Of a stretch of 64,000 nucleotides of DNA, positions 45,244-57,500 are shown piece by piece (position 1 is the stretch's first letter; every line of letters starts with the position of its first letter). The stretch is from Leptodactylus fallax (lineage: Eukaryota > Chordata > Amphibia > Anura > Leptodactylidae): the NCBI GenBank assembly GCA_947044405.1, contig CAMRHE010000011.1:7298501-7362500 (forward strand). Reading direction: 5' to 3'. The notes beneath the pieces were generated by a model, which did no database searches, was not told the DNA's origin, and saw only the letters and a program-made list of their open reading frames with translations. Both the position numbers and the translations under genes were made by a program.

Positions 45244-45396
45244 CAGAATAAGCCATTACAGCATAAAAGTTTGCTCGAAACTTTGTTTCTGTACTTTTCC
45301 CTATCTTGTTTACAATGAAAATTTCTAAAATTACCTGGATGGGAGTAACAGATGCCACTTGGTAAGTGTTACTTTATTTTTACTTACATGGCACAA

Positions 45397-45612
45397 CTAC
45401 TGTGTGGGGCCACAGAGGACCATTGCGTCACTGGGAGCATCACTGGGAACATGACTGGGAGCATTATAATTTATATGGAGACACAGGAGAGCAATATAAA
45501 GTGTGCGGGAACCACTACAGAGCATTATACTGTGTGGGGACCACTGATGGAGATTTATACTGTTTAGGGCCACTAGGGGGCACAGTAATGGTGATTCAGT
45601 GTGGGTAGTGGG
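45397..45612 (+). repeat. Degenerate minisatellite, array M5
   Basis: About six diverged units with the core TATACTGTGTGGGGACCACT and 'gagcattata', i.e. the inverse of the M2 core. No hairpin module is seen beside it. Open frames here are repeat artefacts. Confidence 0.65.
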
Positions 45613-45838
45613 TGATGGTAAAAAATTTATTTTATGTGGCTGGGTGGGGGTGGTTAGTTGAGAGGTATAGAATGGTGTAGCTTTGAGGATGCATTCATAT
45701 GGAATAGTTGTGATGCTCATATTGACAAATGCATACAGTTTTGATGTGGATTTGGTGAGGTTTTGGAATTTTCTATTATGCTTTAGCTCAGCATTCAATA
45801 ACTGCATTTTAGATTCATCGATTTGTATTTATACTGTT

Positions 45839-46440
45839 AAGCCCGGTTCACATCTGCGTTCAGGTTTCCATTCGGGGAGTCCACTTGCTGCTTGCAGGAA
45901 TTTTCTCTCCACATGTTTCGTGCGGAAACCGAGCAGAAACCACACGGACCCCATTACAGTTTATGGGGTCCGCGGGTTTCCCAGGTAAACCGCTTTTTTA
46001 TGCATATACAGTACAGACCAAAAGTTTGGACACACCTTCTCATTCCAAGAGTTTTCTGTATTTTCATGACTATAAAAATTGTAGATTCACACTGAAGGCA
46101 TCAAAACTATGAATTAACACATGTGGAATTATATACTTAACAAAAAAGTGTGAAACAACTGAAAATATGTCTTATATTCTAGGTTCTTCAAAGTAGCCAC
46201 CTTTTGCTTTAATTACTGCTTTGCACACTCTTGGCATGTGTTAACTCTTAACATGTGTTAATTCATAGTTTTGATGCCTTCAGTATGAAGCTACAATTTT
46301 TATAGTCATGAAAATACAGAAAACTCTTGGAATGAGAAGGTGTGTCCAAACTTTTGGTCTGTACTGTAGGTTTTCATTCGGGGGGGTCCCCAAGCGGACT
46401 CCCTGAACGGAAACCCGAACGCAGATGTGAACCGGGCCTT
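45839..46440. mobile_element. MITE with CCCGGTTCACATCTGCGTTC ends, hosting a Tc1 MITE
   Basis: Left AAGCCCGGTTCACATCTGCG and right CGCAGATGTGAACCGGGCCT are inverted repeats extending about 45 bp. Without the inserted Tc1 MITE it would be about 240 bp. No target duplication was confirmed. Non-coding. Confidence 0.75.
46009..46366. mobile_element. Tc1-type MITE with ~130-bp terminal inverted repeats
   Basis: CAGTACAGACCAAAAGTTTG and its inverse, with TA at 46007-46008 and 46367-46368. The arms extend about 130 bp nearly perfectly. The centre on the minus strand still encodes MPRVCKAVIKAKGGYFEEP, the C-terminus of a Tc1 transposase, so the MITE arose from an autonomous element by internal deletion. 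Confidence 0.93.
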
Positions 46441-46679
46441 AGCAATTTAATTTGGCAGCCACCATTTTTTTTTTTTGTTTATTTGTTTCTTTTTGTTTTT
46501 TTTTGTATTTGCATCTGGCTTCCTCATTGGTGGTGTGTTTAGTGCTCCTGCCTGGATGCATTTTTTCATTTATAAGTTATGCAGAACTTCCTCATTTGGA
46601 TAAAGTTGTCCATATTTGATGTTAGGTTCTGTTTTTCTGATTTTGTTTTCTAAATGATTATGGTTATATACTGAGAGAA
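46441..46679. other. Non-coding spacer
   Basis: T-rich sequence with no recognised feature. Confidence 0.4.
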
Positions 46680-47162
46680 GGTGACAGGCGGAGTCCTGGT
46701 ATATCAGCCCCAGGTTTCTGACATATTTGTGGTCCAGTGTGAGTCTTGAATAGGCCTCAGCCCCAGGTGTGGGTCCTGTGCTCGTTACTGGGCCATAAAA
46801 GGCCTGCACTTCAGGGCAGATCCTGGGAGCGAGAGGAGACGCCTGGGTTTTTCCTGACATACAGAGAGTCTGGTGAGACTGTACTGTATTTCTTTGTTTA
46901 TTCATGTGGTTGGTAGTAAGCCACACATATAGTCTAATTTTTTTACTGTTAGCTAGTGCTCAGACGAGCAGGGTTTTGTTTGACTTTTTTTTTGTTGCCT
47001 GAAGTTAAGGCTGTATTTTATTTTTGCTTATTCTGTGCCTGATGTGAAGGTTTATTTATTTTTGCTGTTTTTCCAAATAAACCTGTTTGCACCAGACATC
47101 GTGTCCCTGTCTCTGACTGGTTGGGTCCGCATCATTGCTGCTACCGAGCTACCTTTCCCACA
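46680..47162 (+). repeat. LTR-like unit
   Basis: Has a TATA-like CATAAAAGG (46794), about 280 bp downstream an AATAAA (47076-47081), a GT/C-rich stretch and an end reading CCTTTCCCACA. The order promoter, poly(A) signal, terminal CA is that of a retrotransposon LTR. No matching second LTR, primer-binding site or internal coding region is visible, so it may be a solo LTR. The left edge is approximate (possibly TGACAGGCGG at about 46689). Confidence 0.5.
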
Positions 47163-47201
47163 ATAATTATATTGCATGTCTTATCATCGTTCACTGCATA
47201 A

Positions 47202-47687
47202 TTTCTTTTTTTGTCATTAAAGGTTTTTTATTGAAGGTTTACAAGATAAAAAACATTGGAAGCATAACAAGTGAGAAAAAAGCTTCCATAACAAGATGAG
47301 GGTTATGGCACGAGGACTGGGAAAGTTGGGGAAACAATACATGGGGGATGGGCGGAATACATGACAGCAGAGGAGGTGAGGGAGTACATGGCTCTGTCAC
47401 ACTAGAGCAGTAAAACTAATAAACAACATATAACAGAAATAAGGCCCAACAAAGTGGAGAACAGTGAGTGGAGGGACAAGCCTTTCAGTCAGTAGAAAAC
47501 ATAAGCGTTAGTCTGGGAAAGAAACTGAGAAGTACAAGGGGATAGAGGTCAGAGCAGAATTAGAGCAGGGGAGGATAAAATAGAAATCAGTGAATAAGGT
47601 GGAGGGAATCAGTAGGAAGAGGTGTGGAAGGACGTCTGGATGGTAGTAGAGTAGTAAAATGTGTTCCATTGGAGCCAGTAGTATAAT
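47202..47687 (-). other. L1 3' UTR and poly(A) end
   Basis: On the minus strand the sequence ends 'cttcaataaaaaacctttaa' followed by a short A run at about 47203-47210. It has the AATAAA signal and a non-coding, pyrimidine-rich body, as expected for the tail of the LINE whose ORF2 resumes at 54593. Confidence 0.6.
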
Positions 47688-47775
47688 GTTGTACCGTGTT
47701 AGCCATAGAAAGTAGTGGAAGAATGAAGAAATCAGGCGATACCTTTTAGAGGCTAACTGAGTATTTTTGATATTA

Positions 47776-47806
47776 AGCTTTAGAGATTACTAGCTCTCTT
47801 CTTCAG
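47776..47806 (-). ncRNA. Decayed hammerhead-like motif
   Basis: On the minus strand CTGAAGA (47806-47800), then a stem of AGAGAG..CTCTCT-type pairing (arms AGAGA and TCTCT), then TAAAGC where GAAA would be needed. The first G of the GAAA box is missing, so it would not be active. Its position in a PLE tail matches known PLE hammerheads. Confidence 0.5.
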
Positions 47807-48072
47807 ACATGGTGTAATACTAGAAACTGAAAATTCACACTATTTATACACACACAAGACATGGATCTTCAAAAGGATCTTGGAATAACAAAATGCAATA
47901 TACGTAGAGAAGTTATTTACAACATGTCAGGAAATAAACAGTCTGAAAAATTTGTGGTGCGTGGCAGAGGGATCTGTTATCTGTTTTTAATCAGGTGGTG
48001 ATTTGTGACCCTCACAGTTCATACATAGTGTGACATGAAGCTGGCATGAATATTAAGTCCAAATTGCAGAGT

Positions 48073-49113
48073 TTAATATTTTTGCATTAACTTGTATTCC
48101 CATTCCTTTCTCTCTCTCTGCATCTTAAAATGTCCCTTTAAAACCACAACCCGCAAATCTTTAATATAGTGGTCTTCTCTGGAGAAATGTGCGGCCAATG
48201 GGAGATCTGTTCTGCTGTTATTAATGGTGGATCTGTGTGAGTTCATGCACTGACTAAGTCTCTGGCCTGTTTCCCCCACATAATAGAGGCCTGTGGTGGG
48301 ACATTGCACACACATTATGAGATACACCACACTGGAAGACCTGCAGGAAAATATCCCCCTAATTCTGTGCACCTGTTGTGACTGTGGAATAGGTACACTG
48401 TCAGTGGTGCGGATGTTCTTGCAGGTCATGCACCTGTTTTGCAGGCAAGGTGAGGTGCCATTTTCAGTTGGGACCTTCAGGGCACTCCGGACAATAATAC
48501 GCCTCAGGTTTGGTGGTTGTCCAAAGGAAAGGAGAGGGGGGACTGGAAATATGTCTTTGAGTCTGTTGGCACTATGTAGCACAGGTTGGAGCTCCTTGGC
48601 AATCCTTCGTAGGATCTCCAGCTGTGGGTTGTAGGTGACAACTAGGGGCACTCGGGCTTCTTTCTGGGTGTTTTTATATGTGAGCAGACTGTCTCTGTTA
48701 ATGGCTGCTGCTTTGTTTAATTGGTTGTCTTTCACTTTTGGTTTGTATCCCAATTGGAGAAATTTCGTCCTCAGATCCTGGAGGTGCTTGTCCAGGTCTG
48801 CTTTGTCGGAGCAAATATGATTTTATTGTATAGCCTGGCTGTAAATAATAGATTGTCTTGTGTGCTTGGGGTGGAAGCTGTCTTTTCTCAGGTAGGCCGT
48901 TCTGTCTGTGGGTTTGTGGTATATTGATGTGAGTAGCCGGTGGTCTTTAATGTATATTGTGGTGTCCAGAAAGTGGATTTCACTCTCTGAATAGCTAAGT
49001 TTAAGGTTGATGGTAAGGTGAAAGTCATTGAAGTCATTATGGAATTCAAGTAGGGCCTCCTCACCTGCAGTCCAGATGACGAGCATATCATCGATATAAC
49101 GAAGGTAAATCAT
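48073..49113 (-). pseudogene. PLE reverse transcriptase end plus GIY-YIG endonuclease
   Basis: The upstream part (49113-48823) has the catalytic RT box LRYIDDMLVIWT followed by HFLDTTIYIKDH. It stops after SIIYSQAIQ and continues in another frame (48753-48073) with LRRIAKELQPVLHSANRLKD, a cysteine knuckle CLQNRCMTCKNI and the GIY-YIG domain VVYLIMCVQC..YYVGETGQRLSQ. The nuclease domain looks complete to LMQKY at 48073. The N-terminal two thirds of the RT are missing (5' truncation at ~49120), so the gene is dead. The YIDD catalytic aspartates are intact here, unlike in the other copy. Confidence 0.9.
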
Positions 49114-49120
49114 AGGTTTG

Positions 49121-50318
49121 GTGGAATATTTTTATAACAAAGACCTTCCATACAGCAGCAACTCTGAGATAGAACAGCTCATAAGGAATCCCACCAAAAA
49201 ATCAACCTGGACCCCACACTCTGGAACTAACGCAGCAATGGATAAATATATTGACTGTTTCAGAAGCAAAGTAAAATCAGAAATCCTGGAGAAACAAAAG
49301 AAACAGGTGCATAACCTAACCCTGCAGGAACAGAAGGCTATTACTTCACTGAAAGAAAATTAGGATATAATAATAAAACCGGCTGACAAAGGGGGCGCAA
49401 TAGTCATAATGAACACCTCAGACTATATCCCGGAAGCTAACAGGCAATTGTCAAATCCCAACCATTACTCCAAACTTGGAAGTGATCCCACAGAGGCCTA
49501 TATGAAACAACTAAAGAATATGATCAAGAAGTTTCCAATCCAGGTCCAGAAGCAGGTAAAAAGGCTTATCCCAGAGGATCCCAGGCCAGGCTGCTTCTAT
49601 ATGCTCCCAAAGATACATAAAGATGGCAACCCTGGAAGGCCTATCATTTCTGGCATTAGGACACTGACGGAAAACATCTCAGGTTGGGTGGATAATCTCC
49701 TAAAACCCCTTGTCAGGGATACTCCAAGCTACATCCAGGACACCACTGACCTTCTTAACAAACTGAATACCCTGGGGCCACTACCTGAGGGTACCATTTT
49801 AGCCACCATGGATGTGAAATCCCTGTATACCAACATTCCCCACAAGGATGGAGTTGCAGCATGTCGGGTACACCTGGAGAAACAAAATCTTCCAACAGAA
49901 CCAGTAACGCAACTCATACAATTCATCCTTAGCCACAACTATTTTACTTTTGGAGAGGATCTATATCTACAGCGAATGGGAACTTCAATGGAGACCAGCT
50001 GTGCACACCAGTATGCAAATCTCTTTATGGCAGAACTGGAAGGAGCATATTTATCAACATGCACCACCAAACCTATGATTTACCTTTGTTATATCAATGA
50101 TATCCTTGTCATCTGGACTGCAGGTGAGGAGGCCCTACTTGAATTCCATAATGACTTCAATGACTTTCACCTTACCATCAACCTTAAACTTAGCTATTCA
50201 GAGAGTGAAATCCACTTTCTGGATACCACAATATACATTAAAGACCACCGGCTACTCACATCAATATACCACAAACCCACAGACAGAACGGCCTACCTGA
50301 GAAATGATAGCTTCCACC
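49121..50318 (+). pseudogene. PLE reverse transcriptase with YIND active site
   Basis: The first part (to a TAG at 49361-49363) has a helix-rich N-terminus ending KKQVHNLTLQEQKAITSLKE. The frame continues as DIIIKPADKGGAIVIM, then LPKIHKDGNPGRPIISG, ATMDVKSLYTNIPHKDGVAA (catalytic Asp in MDVKSLY) and ETSCAHQYANLFMAELE. The second catalytic box, YIDD in the other copy, is YIND here (AAT at 50096-50098), and Arg before it is Cys. Interrupted at 50319 by the hAT element; about 35 further residues follow at 54488-54591. The stop and the lost Asp make it inactive. Confidence 0.9.
50311..50318. repeat. 8-bp target duplication, left
   Basis: CTTCCACC directly before the hAT terminus; the identical 8-mer is at 54480-54487. 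Confidence 0.9.
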
Positions 50319-50514
50319 CAGGGCCGGTTTTAGACAAAGTGGGGCCCTGGGCAAAATTAAAAGCGGGGCCCCAAATGCTGATAGGCAAACAACATCATCT
50401 TCCATTGGCAACCCCTATAATAACGCCTCCTTTCTGCCAACAAAAAAGTAATAACAAGCCCCATTTTACCACACACAATTCAAATGAGCAGCTTTGTACC
50501 GCCTAATAGATTTT

Positions 50515-51020
50515 TGCACACAGTCATCAGTTATTATAGCGCCTCCTTATAAATAATAGTCCCTGCTTATAAATAATATTACACCTTTATCAGTAATAGC
50601 TCCCTTATAAATGATAAATAGTGCCCTGTATCAGTAATATCCCCCCTTATCAGTAACAGACACCCCGTAAAAATAATACTGCTCCCTTATTAATAATAGC
50701 CCCCTCATAAATAATAGTTACCCTTATAAATAACAGTCCCCATTATCACTAATAACCCCCTTTATAAATAAGCCCACTTAACAATTATACCCACCTTATA
50801 AACAGTTCCCCTCTTATAAATAATAGCTCCCCCCTTGTAATGGATGCCTTATATATAATAGTTCCCCCCTTATAAATAATAGCCCGTCTTATAAATAATA
50901 GTTCCCCCTTTATAATAGCCCCCTCATATTTAAGTTTCCCAATTATATATAGTAACCCACCCTTATATATAATGGTTCCTGCCTTATAAATAAGAGTCCC
51001 CTTATATATAATAGTTCTCC
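50515..51020. repeat. ~19-bp minisatellite CCCTTATAAATAATAGT
   Basis: About twenty-five degenerate tandem units of CCCCTTATAAATAATAGTT length-variable type. It is distinct from the 31-bp family and occurs only here in the window. Confidence 0.85.
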
Positions 51021-51138
51021 GTTATACAGTGTCGGACTGAAGGGCCTTATGCCCACCAGAGGAACTTGTTCAAGGGCCCCACCCAACAGCTTCCTGTTAA
51101 TAGCCTACACCTCGGCTTCTTCACTGAAGTCTTACATA

Positions 51139-52077
<939 letters not shown>

Positions 52078-52259
52078 TACTGAGTATGTTCCCCCTATAG
52101 TCAGCCCCTATAGTACTGTGCAGGCCCTAATATCTCCATGGCCAGTTCATGCACAGTACTGTATGGGGAATGACATGGCCATGGGGCACTACACGTAGGT
52201 GCAAGATTATAGTAAGGAAGCTGTGATGCAGACATAGCACACAGGGCTGCCAGCAGGAA
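52078..52259. other. Non-coding interior of the hAT element
   Basis: Sequence between Tc1-C copy 2 and the minisatellite, with a short mirrored pair around 'cagtactgtgcaggcc'. No gene. Confidence 0.4.
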
Positions 52260-53950
52260 TTTGAGCCCCTTCCCCACAGTATAATGCTCCACATGGTATA
52301 TAATGCTCCACAGTATAAAGTGCTCCCCTGACCCCTCCACAGTTTCCCCACATGGTATATAATGCTCCATAGTGGCCCCACACAGTATAAAATGCTCCCC
52401 TGAGCCTCCCATAGTGGCCCCACATGGTATATAAGGCTCCACACAGTATAATACTCCACAGTGGCCCACACAGATATTACCCCTTAGTGGCCCCAGATAG
52501 TACAATATGCTCCCCAGCAGCCTCACACAATATAATATGCGCCATACAGTATAATATGCACCCCACAGTGCCCCCCAGTATAATGCTCCACAGTGGCCTA
52601 ACACAGTATAACATGCTCCACAATGGCCGTCACACAGTATAATATACTCCCCAGAGGGGTTCCCCCAGTTTACTGCTCCACAGTGGTCCCCCACGGTATA
52701 ATATGCTGCCCATAGTCCCCCCCCAGTATAATGCTTTACAATGGCCCCACAGAGTATAATATAATCCCGAAAAGACCCACACAATATAATACACTCCACA
52801 GTGGCCCCACACAGTATAACAGGCTCCCCACACTGCCCCTTCCCCCCAATATAAAGCTCCAGAGTGGCCCATAGTATAATATGCTCCCCAGAGGGCCCCC
52901 GCTAGTATAATGCTCCACAGTGCCCCCCCCCCAGTATTTTGCTCCACAGTGGCCCCACACAATATATTATGCTCCCCAGAGTGTCCCCCCAGTGTAATGT
53001 TCCACAGTAGGCCCCACACAGTATAATATGCTTCCCAGAGGGCCCCCTACTATAATGCTCCTTAGTTCCCCCCCGAAAAATGCCCCACAGTGGCGCCACG
53101 CAATATAATATGCTCTGCTGATGGCCCCCCCAGAATAATGCTCCACAGTGACCCCACTCAGTATAACATACTCCAGAATGGCCTCCACACAGTATAATAT
53201 ACTGCCCAGAGAGGTTACCCCAGTATAATGCTCCATGGTGGCCCAAAACAGTATAATATGCTCTCCAGAGGCCCCCCAGTATAATGCTCCACAGTGGCCC
53301 AAAACAGTATAATATGCTCTCCAGAGTCTCCCCCCCCCCCAGTATAATGCTCCATGATGGCCCAAAACAGTATAATATGCTCTCCAGAGGCCCCCCCAGT
53401 ATAATGCTCCACGGTGGCCCCACACAGTATAATATACTGGAGGGCCCCCTCTGGAGAGCATATTATACTGTGTGGGGCCACCGTGGAGCATTATACTGGT
53501 GGGGGGCTCTGAAGAGCATATTATACTGTTTTTGGCCACTGTGGAGCATTATACTGGGGGGCCCCTCTGGATAGCATATTATACTGTGTGGAGCCGCTGT
53601 GGAGCATTATACTGGGGAGGGGGTCCTCTGGAGAGCATTTTATATTCTATGGGGCCACTTTGGAGCATTATACTGGGGGGCCCCTCTGGAGAGCATAATG
53701 CTCAAAAGTAACCCCACAGAATATAACATGCTCTCCAGAGCCCCCCCCCCCCACATTATAATGCTGCACAGAATATAACATGCTCTCTGGAGGGCCCCCT
53801 CCCCAGTATAACACTCCACAGTGGCCCAAAACAATATATATGCTATCCAGAGGGGGCCCCCCAGTTTAATGCTCCACAGAGGCCCTACACAGTATAATAT
53901 GCTATCCAGAGGGGCCCCCCAGTATAATGCTCCACAGTGGCCCTACAGAC
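52260..53950. repeat. 31-bp minisatellite, array M3, with orientation switch
   Basis: About 1.7 kb of units of the type CCACACAGTATAATATGCTC plus CCCAGAGGGCCCCC and AGTATAATGCTCCACAGTGG alternating, i.e. a higher-order pair of about 60 bp. Between ~53436 and ~53692 the units run in the opposite orientation. The many overlapping open frames on both strands here are tandem-repeat artefacts. Confidence 0.9.
53396..53499. repeat. Perfect 40-bp inverted repeat at the array switch
   Basis: Arms 53396-53435 and 53460-53499 are exact reverse complements over 40 bp, separated by 24 bp. The arms are minisatellite units, so this is the inversion junction. Confidence 0.92.
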
Positions 53951-53969
53951 TCCGTCAGTGCTATTACTA

Positions 53970-54330
53970 TATTATACTCTGGGGTCTCTTCAGACCCCAG
54001 AGTATAATAATCGAAGGCCCGGGGGAGGTAAGGGAAAATAACAAAAAGTTATACTCACCTTGTCTTACCTCTGCTGGGCCTCCTCGCGCTGCTTCGCTAT
54101 CCCCGCCGGCGACCGCTTCCTCTTCTCTGCGGCTGACGTCACACGCTGTGGACGTCACCGCTGAGGCCTGTGATTGGGCCTCAGCGATTACGTGAAGCAA
54201 GCTGTCAGCACACCCCACGTGACCGCTGTAGCCAGGCCTCAGTGGTGATGTCCGGAACGCCAGAAGATGACGTCGGACGCCAAGGACAGGTGAGTAAAAA
54301 TGTTTGTTATTTTTACTCACCTCGGAAAGG
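53970..54330. repeat. Hairpin plus inverted-repeat module, promoter-like
   Basis: An 18-bp perfect hairpin (53970-53987 with 53992-54009, loop CTTC). Then an arm with TTATACTCACCT (54049-54060) and an opposite arm AGGTGAGTAAAA (54288-54299) ending TTTTTACTCACCT. The core has a full CRE-like palindrome TGACGTCA (54134-54141), another GACGTCAC (54151), an inverted CCAAT box (54173-54177) and CACGTGAC. CAGGTGAGTA at 54287-54296 and the inverse at the left arm fit splice-donor consensus pointing outward. It is the same module as 32230-32640. Confidence 0.7.
54134..54141. promoter_or_regulatory. CRE-like palindrome
   Basis: TGACGTCA in the CpG-rich core of the module. This is the consensus for CREB/ATF proteins. 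Whether it is used is unknown. Confidence 0.4.
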
Positions 54331-54479
54331 GGCCCTGTGGCGCTGGGTCCCTTTATGTTATTTATATGGCCAGGCCTGACTCCGGGATCCGGAGTCATCA
54401 GGCTCCGGATCCCGGGGGCCCCTTTGGGGACGGGGCCCTGGGCAATTGCCCAGTTTGCCCCCCCCTAACGCCGGCTCTG

Positions 54480-54487
54480 CTTCCACC
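54480..54487. repeat. 8-bp target duplication, right
   Basis: CTTCCACC, identical to 50311-50318. Confidence 0.9.
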
Positions 54488-54592
54488 CCAAGCACACAAG
54501 ACAATCTATTATTTACAGAACGGCTATACAATACAATCGTATTTTCTCTGACAAAGCAGACCTGGACAAGCACCTCCAGGATCTGAGGATAG

Positions 54593-57500
54593 ATAAGAGG
54601 AGAGAAGCTGGATCATCCCTCAGTGCAACACCAGTGATGAGTTTGGTAATTCTATGAACCTCATGCCAGAAAGGGTGCAGTAGAGGACAATTACACCAGA
54701 TGTGTAACATTGTGCCTCAACCATTGGAACATCTCCAGCAGCAGTCAGATGTTGAGGGGAATATTTCATGGAGGACAGAGGGGACTCTGTACCAACGTGA
54801 GAGGATTTTATAATTTGTCTCCTGAGATTTGCATGAGATGCAAAATTGGTGACAGATAGATATCCACACAGTTCCCACTCCAAACCTGCAGTAAATGATG
54901 GTAGAAGGTCATCCTTATCATTGGAAAGCAAACTGTAGATAGTTGAGATAGGGCAGAGTGGGGCGATGGGGGACATGGATAGGAGCTCGAATGGGGATAG
55001 GGGTCTGTGGAGGTTTTGCTTCTTTTTTAAGGTGTAAAGAGTAAAAGTAATTCAGCTGTAGGTATTGTCAATGTGTGGTGAGATTCCTAGCACTTGGGGT
55101 GACCAGATCAGTATAGGGGATGAGTGAGTTTGAGGACAGTGCTTGATAGAACGTAAGGGGTGTCTGTGCAGTATAGCGAGAGACGAAGGTAGTGGAAAGG
55201 GCCGCAGGAAAGTATGGGTCGCCTGAGATGGGAGTCAATAGGCCATCGTTCACGAAGAATCTTGTGATGTTGCGGTGGAGGCGATAAGCACCTATGACTT
55301 GGTGTGCAACATACGGAAGAGAGGAGACTGCTTTGTCTGACCAATGGCATCTATAGAGTCAAGGGAGGGATGTGAGTGTAAGAGGGCTCAATAATTTCTC
55401 TAGGGCAACCCAGAATTTGGAACAGGCCGAGTGATGCCTAATATACATGCAGCAACCGCAGCCAGATAGTAGGAGGTACAGTTTGGGATGGCTAACCATA
55501 GTAAGTTTCACAATTCTAGGTGGTTTGGAGGCCCAGATGAATTTAGAAAACTGTTTCTGAATAGTGGAAAGAAACACTTTAGGGAGAATAACAGGGATTG
55601 TTTGGAAGAGGTAGAGGAGTCTGTGGAGGACATTCATCTTCAGGAGGTTGAAGCGGCCTAACCACGAGAGGCCTCTGGTGTCCCGTCGGTTTAGATCGGA
55701 TTGAAGGGTGCGTAAGAGGAGGACGTTCAAAGTGTATGTGTCAGGGAGGAAGCTGGGGAGGTGAACTTCCAGCTTTTTGATGGCCTTAGTTGACCAAGTG
55801 AATGGGAAGGCTGAGCAGAGGGAATGAACTAAAGAGTCTGTCAGGGAGATATTAAGTGCATTGCTTTTGGAGAGATTGATTTTGTAATTACTAAAGAAGC
55901 TGTAGGCGGCTATTTCCCGAAGGAGGGAGGGAAGCGACGTGAGAGGTTGAGTGGTGAAGAGGAGGACATCGTCTGCAAATGCTGATGTTTTTAAGTGGAG
56001 GTCTCCTGATTTTAGGTCTTGTATGTCTGTGTTACGGCAGATGACTACAAGGAGGTGTTCCTTGGGCGTATAGGATTTGGGAAAGAGGGCAGCCCTGTTG
56101 TGTGCCATTGTGGATGGTTAGGGGGGATGAAAGGGTGCCGTTAACCCAAATCTGTGCTTGCGGGGAGTCATAGAGTGCGTGGAGTGCATAGCTGGACCTA
56201 GACCTATCTGTTGGAGGGTCACATCCAGGAAGCCCCAATTCACCCTGCCAAAGGCCTTTTCTGCATCTTGGGAAAGTAGCATCATAGAGATGTGAGAGCA
56301 CTGAGCGTGATAGATAGCAGAAAAGGCCTTCAGGGTATTGTCCCGAGCCTCCCTCTGCGGAATGAAGCCCACCTTATCCGGATGGATTAGAAAGCTCATG
56401 TGGTAGCCTAATCTAGTAGCAATTCATTTCACAAACAACTTGGCGTCGTGTTGATGAGTATTATGGGCCTGTAGCTGGGACAGAGTTGAGAGTTTTTGCC
56501 CTCTTTCAGAAGTAAAGGGGAGAGCTCAGTCTGTAGGCTTTTGTAGAAGTGGGCTGTGTAGCCATCCAGGCCTGGGCTTTTACCTCCCAAGAGACCAGAT
56601 ATACCCAGCTCTAGTTCCGTGAGGTCAATGAGAGTGGAGTGTTGGAGCGTCTGTTTATGTTGCACCTTCAGAGAGCTCAAAAATTGAAGAAGCAATTTAA
56701 TTTTCAAACCCAACTCACGTTTAGGTCTGGCTCTATGTCGCATCAGCACCCCTCTTAGAACACATTTGAGGGCCTCCCTTTGGGTCGGGGGGTGAGGTAT
56801 TATCATGTTTATGATTGTGTGTAAAGTTAGCAATGGTAAGTTTGAGATCCGCCAGACATTAAGCATCATGCAAGAGAAACTCATTAAATCATCAAGAGTT
56901 GGGGTGTCTGGTGGGGGGGGGGGGGGTGAAGGCCGAGAGTGCAGGCATGGTCAGAGAAGTAGGTTAGGTCTGTATTGGCTGTGATTACTTGCGTGCATGG
57001 GGAAGGAAGATGTAGTCCAGTCTGCTGTACGAGTTGTGGGCATGTGAGTAAAAGGAATAATCCTTCAGATCTGGGTGCAAGATGCACCATGCGTCACACA
57101 GCAGCATGGAGTTCAAGAGTTTCCGGAATTTATTAAGGAAATTATAGGGGATCTGTGGAATCAATGAGAGGGTTGATTGTTAAATTGAGATCCCCACAAA
57201 GGATAAGGTGGCCCCTGGCAAAGAGCTGAAGTGTGGCGACGGTGGAGAGGAGCAAGTGCACCTGGCTGCAGTTGGGGGAGTAAATGTTGGCAACAGTATA
57301 GGTGACCCCATAAATCTCACATATTACAAAAAGGTATCAAACCTCAGGGTCGGAGAGAGTGTCAATAATTTTGAGAGGGAGGTATTTATGGAAGAATATG
57401 GCTACTCCCTTAGTCTTTCCTTGGATAATTACTGCTGTGGGGCGGATTAGAATAATAACGATTTTTAATTGTTGGCAGATGGGAGGCAAGGAAATGGGTT

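Larger units (their letters stand above)
47688..49120 (-). mobile_element. Penelope-like element, minus-strand copy
   Basis: The 3' portion of a PLE: tail with hammerhead-like remnant (47776-47806), GIY-YIG region, and the end of the reverse transcriptase up to 49120. There it meets a second copy in the opposite orientation head to head. The two overlap in sequence by about 160 codons. Confidence 0.85.

Noticed and set aside
52101..53834. Many overlapping long open frames (up to 232 codons) on both strands
   Set aside because: They read straight through the 31-bp minisatellite, whose unit lacks stops in several frames; repetitive peptides without domains.
54170..54573. Short frames across the hAT right end and PLE junction
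   Set aside because: Chimeric across an insertion boundary; no domain content except the PLE tail already listed.
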